Below are positions 6,254-11,286 of a DNA stretch of 11,286 nucleotides, one piece after another. The stretch is from positions 1,121,732 to 1,133,017 of the forward strand of contig WELB01000013.1 in assembly GCA_009602725.1 (NCBI GenBank), in the 5' to 3' direction. The notes under the pieces are model-generated. The model was not told the DNA's origin. It saw only the letters and a list, made by a program, of their open reading frames with translations, and made no database searches. The position numbers were made by a program, and so were the translations under genes. The first letter of the stretch is position 1; every line of letters starts with the position of its first letter. The DNA comes from Spirogloea muscicola. Lineage: Eukaryota; Streptophyta; Zygnematophyceae; Spirogloeales; Spirogloeaceae.

Positions 6254-6345
6254 TCTCCCCATGGGGGCAAGGGCTGTGAGAAGCCAGCCCGAAAAGAATT
6301 GAAAAGGTTCGAAGGGGCCAAACTACGAGCTAAGCAGCGACTGCG
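6254..6345 (-). mobile_element. 92-bp type D 3' end flanked by 20-bp repeats
   Basis: The insert carries the type D hairpin (GGGCTG 6271-6276, CAGCCC 6285-6290) and the pre-hairpin block seen at 3978-4030. GGGCATGAAGAAGAAGTGGC is perfectly repeated at 6234-6253 and 6346-6365. This is the size of a classical LINE target duplication. Alternatively the second copy may be the end of another truncated type D copy. Confidence 0.65.
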
Positions 6346-6365
6346 GGGCATGAAGAAGAAGTGGC

Positions 6366-6435
6366 ATGAAGAGGCTATGGCAGAACGGGGGAGGATGGAC
6401 CACTTAGTAGTCACGAGTGAGGAGCCTCACATCAC
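6366..6435 (-). mobile_element. Remaining 5' part of a type D 3' end
   Basis: On the minus strand it reads CTCACTCGTGACTACTAAG, i.e. codons for LTRDY and TAA, then GTGGTCCATCCTCC and GTTCTGCCAT. It matches the start of the type D insertion at 4084. Its first bases coincide with the same ORF-end position at which the 319-480 insert begins. Confidence 0.6.
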
Positions 6436-6476
6436 TACAACATACTGCAGAACACAGAAACGATGCAGAGGAAAGC
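6436..6476 (-). mobile_element. Start of the type A 3' UTR, cut short
   Basis: After the TGA of the 257-codon frame, the minus strand reads GCTTTCCTCTGCATCG, TTTCTGTGTTCTGCAG and TATGTTGTAGTG, as in other type A UTRs. It then switches near 6436 to type D sequence, before reaching its own hairpin. Confidence 0.65.
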
Positions 6477-7250
6477 TCAGTACCCACGAGTGAGCAACAT
6501 CAGGTCTGAGTAGCTCGCTGCAGGGTAAGAGGCGCTCCGCCGAGACCCAGAGGCGGCGGCCAAAGCACGGCCTGCGCGCGTATGGACGGCGTGGGCAAGG
6601 GAGCGTTGAAGCGATACGGCCAGGCGCATGCGGAAGACTTGTGCGAGCGACCCGGCGGCGTTGAAGCCGGGCATCGCCCCTGGCAGACCCGGCCGCCGGT
6701 CAATGGCCTGGCGAGCAAGCCGCTGAATGAGATCCAGCCAGCGGCTGCCGAAAGCCCCGTGTACATCCATCGCCAGGGCCGCTAATTCATCCCCCACCGG
6801 GTGATCAGCGTATTTTCGCTCCTTGCCGCGGGCCGCCTGGCCGACCGCGTGCCCTGCAAACGACGCCGATCTGGTGGGGTTGGCGGAGTCGATGCAGTCT
6901 GTTGTCACCACATCAGCGATGATGCGGGGACCGCCGCCGGGAGGGATGGCGACGAGGTCAGCGCGTCGCGTATGGGGCTGGCCGTCCGCGCCCAGCTGAA
7001 TGGGCATGATTGAGGAGTTCTCTACCGCAACCTTGAAGCCCGCCTCCGAAAACACCCCCTGCATACCGTCGCGCAGGAGGTCATGGGAAGCGGTCCGCTC
7101 CCCCCCGTGGGCGCAACGGAGCATGTGGGCGGCCAGCTCCGCAGGATCATCGTGTCGGGCACCGCACTCGCATTGAGGGACGCCCACGAGGCAGGGGGGA
7201 AGGAGGCCCAAGAGCCGGTGGACCGCCGTCCGGAAGACCTCGTCAGGCAT
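6477..7250 (-). CDS. Retroelement endonuclease and C-terminal tail (257 codons, 5'-truncated)
   Basis: This is the longest intact retroelement frame in the window and represents the C-terminal third of a non-LTR ORF. Residues 27-48 hold a zinc-like motif C27-x-C29, H42, C46, H48, followed by GGERTASHDLLRD. Residues 95-118 hold TRRAD98-x14-AD113VVTTD, which fits the PD-x12-14-D core of the restriction-like endonuclease that nicks target DNA in R2-type elements. RKYADHPVGDELAAL, DVHGAFGSRWLDLIQRLARQ and a conserved tail through SLAQVFRMRLAVSLQRSLA to LTRGY complete it. No reverse transcriptase precedes it. Upstream (7251-7285) a few more in-frame codons lie before it joins a type C fragment, so expression from the first ATG is doubtful. 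The nuclease call is from motif spacing only. Confidence 0.65.
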   Translation of the reverse strand: MPDEVFRTAVHRLLGLLPPCLVGVPQCECGARHDDPAELAAHMLRCAHGGERTASHDLLRDGMQGVFSEAGFKVAVENSSIMPIQLGADGQPHTRRADLVAIPPGGGPRIIADVVTTDCIDSANPTRSASFAGHAVGQAARGKERKYADHPVGDELAALAMDVHGAFGSRWLDLIQRLARQAIDRRPGLPGAMPGFNAAGSLAQVFRMRLAVSLQRSLAHAVHTRAGRALAAASGSRRSASYPAASYSDLMLLTRGY

Positions 7251-7285
7251 TGTGAGCGCCGCGTGGAGTGGAAGCGCCGATAGCC

Positions 7286-7452
7286 ACGCACATCCGACAG
7301 ACTAGCTGCCGGGAAACTATCCCCCTGACGAAAGCCGGAGGCCGCAGCGAGAGCACGGCCAGCACGCAGATGCAAGGCGTGGGCCATGGACCGCTGGAGG
7401 GAGACGGACAAGCGCATACGATATACCTGAGCCCATGAGCCCACGAGCCAGT
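7286..7452 (-). pseudogene. Type C retroelement C-terminal tail fragment
   Basis: Minus-strand codons give GSWAQVYRMRLSVSLQRSMA, HALHLRAGRALAAASGF, RQGDSFPAASLSDV and RGY. The family LLT codons before RGY are missing, and no stop follows. The frame runs on into the type A copy in the wrong register, giving a chimeric 154-codon frame from 7486 to 7022. It is a small truncated copy. Confidence 0.7.
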
Positions 7453-7736
7453 CGACACCCGCCCGGTCCCCCGTATATATGGTCATCGACCATCACATCG
7501 TCTGCTAACCGCTGGCTGCTGATTACCAGTCAGCCCAATCCGCGACAATACTCCCCCCATGACCTGGGACCCGTCCGTCTTCCCGTGTCTCCGGCGTCCG
7601 CTGCAGCGTCGGGAAGAAGTTCACTTCTCTTTCAGATGAGCGAGTATGTTCGGACTGTACCTAAGCTACGCGCGCTGGGCGGGGCGCGGCGGGGCGCCTC
7701 CCAGGCTGGCCTGGCCCCGAGTACATCCGCCCCACC
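7453..7736 (+). promoter_or_regulatory. Upstream region of the ATP sulfurylase gene
   Basis: About 285 bp of non-repeat DNA separate the last retroelement fragment from the ATG. A TATA-like string TATATAT lies at 7474-7480, an inverted repeat ATGGTC-atc-GACCAT at 7479-7493, and CCAAT at 7535-7539. No transcription start can be placed. The roles are inferred from position only. Confidence 0.4.
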
Positions 7737-7860
7737 ATGGCCGCGCCTGCCGCCCCCTCGGCCGCCGCCGCCGCCGCCACCGCCGNGCTAGCCGCAGCAG
7801 CCGCCTGCATCGGCTCGCGCTGCCGGCGATGCGGGCCCGTCAGCCCGCCGCGCGGCCAGC
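7737..7860 (+). other. Predicted chloroplast transit peptide region
   Basis: From the ATG the frame reads [16 protein letters not shown] over a GCC repeat to N7786. From 7787 the frame that leads into the enzyme reads [19 protein letters not shown] and then PAARPATAA. The alanine, serine and arginine content and lack of acidic residues fit a chloroplast targeting peptide. The mature enzyme probably starts shortly before LIAPDGG (about 7874). Confidence 0.65.
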
Positions 7861-10691
7861 CACCGCTGCAGCGCTGATCGCGCCGGACGGGGGCTCGCTG
7901 GTGGACCTCGTCGTTGCGGACAAGGAGCGCGCAGCCAAGGCCGAGGAGGCAGCTGAGCTCCCGCAGATCAGCATCAACCGCGTCGACCTGGAGTGGGTGC
8001 ACGTGCTCTCCGAGGGCTGGGCAAGCCCGTTGCGCGGCTTCATGCGCCAGCGGGAGTACCTCCAGTCTCTGCATTTCAACTGCATCCGCAGCCAGGTCAG
8101 TAACTCGCAGTCACTGTCCCGGCACCACTCGTTTGGACATGTCCCGCTGGTTGATCGCAGCAGCATTCCAGCTCGCTCACCGTTCTGACCCGAGACTGTC
8201 CTCGCCCCTACGCGAGTGTCTTGCGCCCCTGCAGGATGGGTCATTGGTGAACCAGTCTGTGCCGATAGTGCTTGCCATTTGCGACGATGACAAGGCGAAA
8301 CTAGCAGATGCAACGGCTTGCACACTCATTGGCCCTGCTGGCCAGCCCGTTGCCATTCTGCGTGAGTACGTGAACGATCGAAGCCCCTCCAAAGCGGGGC
8401 AGCGTAGGAGGTGTTGGAGGACAAAGGTGGCATGGGTGTGGTCTGGAGAGGTTTTGGCATCAGAGCTGGCACCAGAGCTGGCTGGCAGCAGGCCTTACTG
8501 GACTCTTCCAGTGTCAATTCGAGCTAGGCGAAGAATGCACGTCTGACTTCAAGGACTTTACCTGTGATATGACTCGAGGAGGCAGATGAGATCTGAGGGA
8601 AGGTGGGGCCAGTGTAGGATTTTTGAGGTGTGATGATCTCATTGACTTGTCATTCACTTCCCCTTCTCTTCTTGCACCAGAGCAGTCTCGAAGTGTACAA
8701 GCACAACAAAGAGGAGCGCATTGCGCGCACATGGGGCTGCACAGCACCTGGGCTGCCTTACGTGGAGGAGCACATAAGTAAAGCTGGTGTGATGCCTCTC
8801 TATGAGTTTCACACAGTCTGCTGCACTCCTCGCCCTGTGCTGCAGTCTTCCTCCTTCTCAATCACTACACATGGTGATCGAGAAGCTGTGCCACATCTCC
8901 TATGCTCCAGCTTTCTGCATCAATGTAATTTGCATCAATGTGAAAGAGCTCTGTTATCTTCTCAGGTGACTGGCTTTTGGGTGGCGACTTGGAAGTGCTG
9001 GGTCGCATTCGATATGGGGACGGGCTTGATTCCTACCGCCTCTCTCCTGCTGAGCTGCGAGCAGAATTTGAGAGGAAGAAAGCTGACGCAGTCTTCGCCT
9101 TTCAGGTGCCCCACAATTCCTTCTGAAAATCAGCCCAGCAAGGCTTGATATGAGCAGACTGTCCACTGCCCTGTGCCAAGAATGAAGCACATTCGGGGGT
9201 CTAGGTCAGGCGTGCTTTACATGATCACATCCAGCCTGGCTCCAGCATCTACTTGTCCACCAGTAACGGAGGTGCTCCAACTGTCGTTCACCAGCTCCGC
9301 AACCCAGTGCACAATGGCCACGCACTTCTGATGACAGACACCAGGAAGCGTCTCCTCGAGATGGGCTTCCAGAATCCAATCCTGCTCTTGCATCCTCTTG
9401 GCGGCTTCACCAAAGCGGACGATGTCCCCACGGACTTCCGCATGAAGCAGCATGCCAAGGTCCATATCAAGATTCCTCCCATTCAAATAAGCTTTGACCT
9501 GGGTGTTATTTTCACACATTTCTGAGCCTGACTCCTTTTAGTATAGACAGTGATTGTACGCCGGATGTGGAGTACAGGTTACGTGTTTTCTCAACAGCTC
9601 AGGTGTCTCTCTTGATGATCTGCAAGTGATGAATCCTCATGTTCTCCTCATGTTCAGGTGCTTGAGGAGGGCGTCCTGGACCCTTCAACAACTGTGGTGG
9701 CCATCTTTCCTTCCCCCATGCTTTATGGAGGACCAACGGAGGTTCAGTGGCACGCTAAGGCGCGTATAAATGCAGGAGCTGACTTTTACATTGTGGGCCG
9801 AGATCCTGCTGGCATGGGCCACCCCACTGAGAAACGGGACTTGTATGATCCTGAACATGGCAAGATGGTGCTGTCAATGGCACCAGGTTTAGAGCGATTG
9901 AACATCCTACCCTTCCGGGTAAGAGCTGCTTGGAGCCGCTTGACATAGATAGGTTCAGTTCAAATTCACAGGACGCTTCTTGAACTGGCGATTGATAGCC
10001 ACAACCTGTTTGACAACCTGGAGAAGAGGCAGGTTGCCTTCCCTCAATGGTCGTCATCTGTAGTACCTGACAAGCCTCGAACAACGTATGTAACAGGTGG
10101 CTGCCTATGACAAGACCAAGAAGCAGATGGCATTCTTCGAGCCTTCCAGGGCAGATGACTTTTTATTCATATCAGGCACCAAGGTACGGCAGCCCAGCCA
10201 TCTCCCATCCATCTTTGGATTCATCTTCACCATCGAGTCGTTACAAGCTCCTAGCAGAGTCGCTGCCTGCTGTCGTGCTTTCACGTTTCCAATGCACTTA
10301 CACCAAAGCTCACGTCTATGCAAGCCAGTTGCAGACCAAGGGGCATTGCATGTCTACTACAGTGCTTTGAGCTCATTGTCAATGAGGGTTGTCATTGCTG
10401 ATTCAATTGAGGCACGGCAGTTGATGCCTTCCATCAGGCAGAGCTTTGTCACTGGCTTTGCAGTCGAGTATGCAGGCGCATATGCCAGCAGCAGTCCCAA
10501 TCGTCGCCTTCCGAGCGTGTGCTGTCACAGTGTGTCGTGCTCACGTGTCAAAGCCATGTGCGGTGGCGCAGATGCGGAACTTTGCGAAGGCAGGCGAGAT
10601 GCCGCCGGAAGGCTTCATGTGCCCGGGAGGGTGGCAGGTGCTGGTGGACTACTACAAGGGCGTCGCAGCAGCCGAGCCGTCGGTGGTGTGA
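7737..10691 (+). CDS. ATS1: Plastid ATP sulfurylase, eight exons
   Basis: Sulfate adenylyltransferase joins sulfate to ATP to make APS and pyrophosphate, the entry step of sulfate assimilation; here it is the plant plastid type with no APS kinase domain. Exons deduced from protein continuity and GT-AG borders are 7737-8095, 8235-8369, 8681-8786, 8966-9105, 9295-9459, 9658-9918, 10097-10183 and 10572-10691 (TGA). That gives about 457 residues, close to plant enzymes. Key segments: [52 protein letters not shown] with the HNGH nucleotide motif near residues 253-256; [33 protein letters not shown] near 349-358; ISGTK|MRN near 414-421. The start has a perfect CCACCATGG context and an Ala/Ser/Arg-rich transit peptide. 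The coding frame upstream of the ambiguous N at 7786 is one base out from that downstream, probably a missing base. Which paralogue it is (ATS1 or ATS2) is uncertain. Confidence 0.96.
7759..7786 (+). repeat. GCC trinucleotide run ending in an unresolved base
   Basis: Six or more GCC units encode polyalanine, followed by ACC GCC and an N at 7786. The frame change at this point implies one base is missing or two are extra in the sequence, a common problem in GC-rich microsatellites. Confidence 0.8.
8096..10571 (+). other. Seven introns of the ATP sulfurylase gene
   Basis: The introns are 8096-8234, 8370-8680, 8787-8965, 9106-9294, 9460-9657, 9919-10096 and 10184-10571. All start GT and end CAG. 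Six interrupt between codons and the third splits a glycine codon after its first base. Nothing else (no ORF, repeat or RNA gene) is apparent inside them, including the longest two (311 and 388 bp). Donor choice for the second intron is uncertain: GTGAGT at 8362 is the stronger consensus but breaks the frame, whereas GTGAAC at 8370 keeps it. Confidence 0.85.
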
Positions 10692-11025
10692 TGGCTGGCA
10701 GACAGAGATGCAGCGAGGGAGGAAGACGTGGACCACGGGCCCCGGTATGGGGGGGGTGGGGGGGGGTGGGGCACACGAGGGGGCGCTGGAGACGAGCGGC
10801 GTGTGGGAGGGGTAGCAGCGTGCGGCGAGGTGCCGGAGCCAAAGGGGCCCGCCATCAGTGTCGGCCGCCTTGCGCGAGCAGCGGGAGGCCGGCGGTTGGT
10901 TGGGAAGCGCGAGGGCGAGGAACGCTGACTGCCGATGTCGGCGAAGCGGCTGCAGGGAGGGAGAGGATGGGGTTTGAGCGGAGGGGGGCTGCGGGGCGTG
11001 CCCCCAGCCGGAGAGAGAGAGGGGC
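10692..11025 (+). other. G-rich 3' flank of the ATP sulfurylase gene
   Basis: This should include the 3' UTR. No TGTAA, the usual chlorophycean polyadenylation signal, was found between the stop and 11104. A long G tract (10749-10771, two G7-8 runs separated by T) could form a quadruplex. A GA repeat occurs at 11010-11020. No gene is supported here; the open frames on either strand lack recognisable content. Confidence 0.5.
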
Positions 11026-11146
11026 GCGGTGCGCGTGTGATTGATGGGAGGCCAACTTGGAGCCTTAGAGGGGTCAGGACTGGTAAGGGGGCTAAGGGGG
11101 TCCTGCTCTGACGGTACCCACGAGTGAGCACACTCATATCCGACAA
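11026..11146 (-). mobile_element. Type C/F retroelement tail and 3' UTR fragment
   Basis: Minus-strand codons from 11146 give SLSDMSVLTRGY, the family terminal peptide, but CGT follows where a stop is expected. The next about 80 bases match the type F 3' end at 6132-6210 in order (GCTAAGGGGG, TGGTAA, AGCCTTA, GAGGCCAA and GCGGTGCGC at 11026-11034, in plus-strand terms). It is a truncated copy antisense to, and close behind, the ATP sulfurylase gene. Confidence 0.65.
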
Positions 11147-11159
11147 GCTAAGCTGAGGA

Positions 11160-11286
11160 CCAGCAGCCAGCCACGACGCCGCGGCGGGCCGCCCGCCCGA
11201 TCCCCCCGCATCCGACGGCCCGCGAAGCCCTCCCTCCCCCCCGGCATAGCCCCCCTTGGCCCCAGGCCCCCCCCCGCCGCCGCCCC
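11160..11286. repeat. C-rich low-complexity edge
   Basis: GCCGCGGCGGGCCGCCCGCC and runs of C7 lie near the end. No coding or repeat-family match is recognised. It may be a poorly resolved contig edge. Confidence 0.6.

Noticed and set aside
435-6290. CRISPR-like array of repeated hairpins
   Set aside because: Spacing is irregular, repeats lie in both orientations, flanks are related retroelement UTRs, and the host is eukaryotic.
7646-8188. Start of the ATP sulfurylase at ATG 7646
   Set aside because: The sequence before 7787 in that frame is unlike a transit peptide, and the start context is weak. ATG 7737 has a perfect CCACCATGG context and needs only one base corrected at the N.
10097-11044. 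315-codon frame starting at an ATP sulfurylase exon
   Set aside because: Only the first 29 codons are exon 7; the rest reads through a GT...AG intron and then out of frame with the last exon.
10652-11146. 164-codon minus-strand proline-rich frame
   Set aside because: Apart from the SLSDMSVLTRGY start, which is retroelement debris, it is the shadow of G-rich non-coding sequence.

Overview
The window looks like nuclear DNA from a green alga, most likely the Chlamydomonas/Haematococcus group. The genus is inference: GC-rich DNA, a plant-type plastid ATP sulfurylase split by short GT-AG introns, a perfect CCACCATGG start context, and a dense crowd of non-LTR retroelement debris. No bacterial-style operon, rRNA, tRNA or CRISPR array was seen.

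Layout. Positions 1-60 are a GGGGCGC-type low-complexity tract. Positions about 100-7450 are almost entirely nested fragments of related non-LTR retrotransposons on both strands. I sort the fragments into working types A-F by their 3' ends and C-terminal tails (my own labels). The backbone is one broken minus-strand element running from about 4788 down to 1646. It has a reverse transcriptase domain (motif A near 4243, motif B near 3940, YADD at 3628-3639), then a C-x-C...H...C zinc motif, then an AD-x14-D restriction-like endonuclease core, then a conserved C-terminal tail ending LTRGY. It is interrupted by a plus-strand type B copy, a type D 3' end and an AT-rich 169-bp insert. The longest intact retroelement reading frame (257 codons, minus strand 6477-7250) carries the zinc motif, nuclease core and tail.

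Positions 7737-10691 hold an eight-exon gene for plastid ATP sulfurylase, the first enzyme of sulfate assimilation. It is apparently complete apart from a one-base frame problem at an ambiguous base (N, 7786) in the transit peptide. Its upstream region is only about 285 bp, has a TATA-like box, and abuts retroelement fragments. Downstream, 10692-11104 is G-rich sequence that grades into another antisense retroelement 3' end (about 11026-11146). The window closes in C-rich low-complexity DNA.

The most interesting pattern is a set of very short insertions, several only 54-57 bp. They consist of little more than the retroelement 3'-terminal hairpin (GGGCTGGC...GCCAGCCC plus a short tail), are bounded by 6-20 bp direct repeats, and mostly sit inside other copies of the same elements. 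This fits target-primed reverse transcription that aborts almost at once, or a minimal non-autonomous parasite made only of the recognition hairpin.
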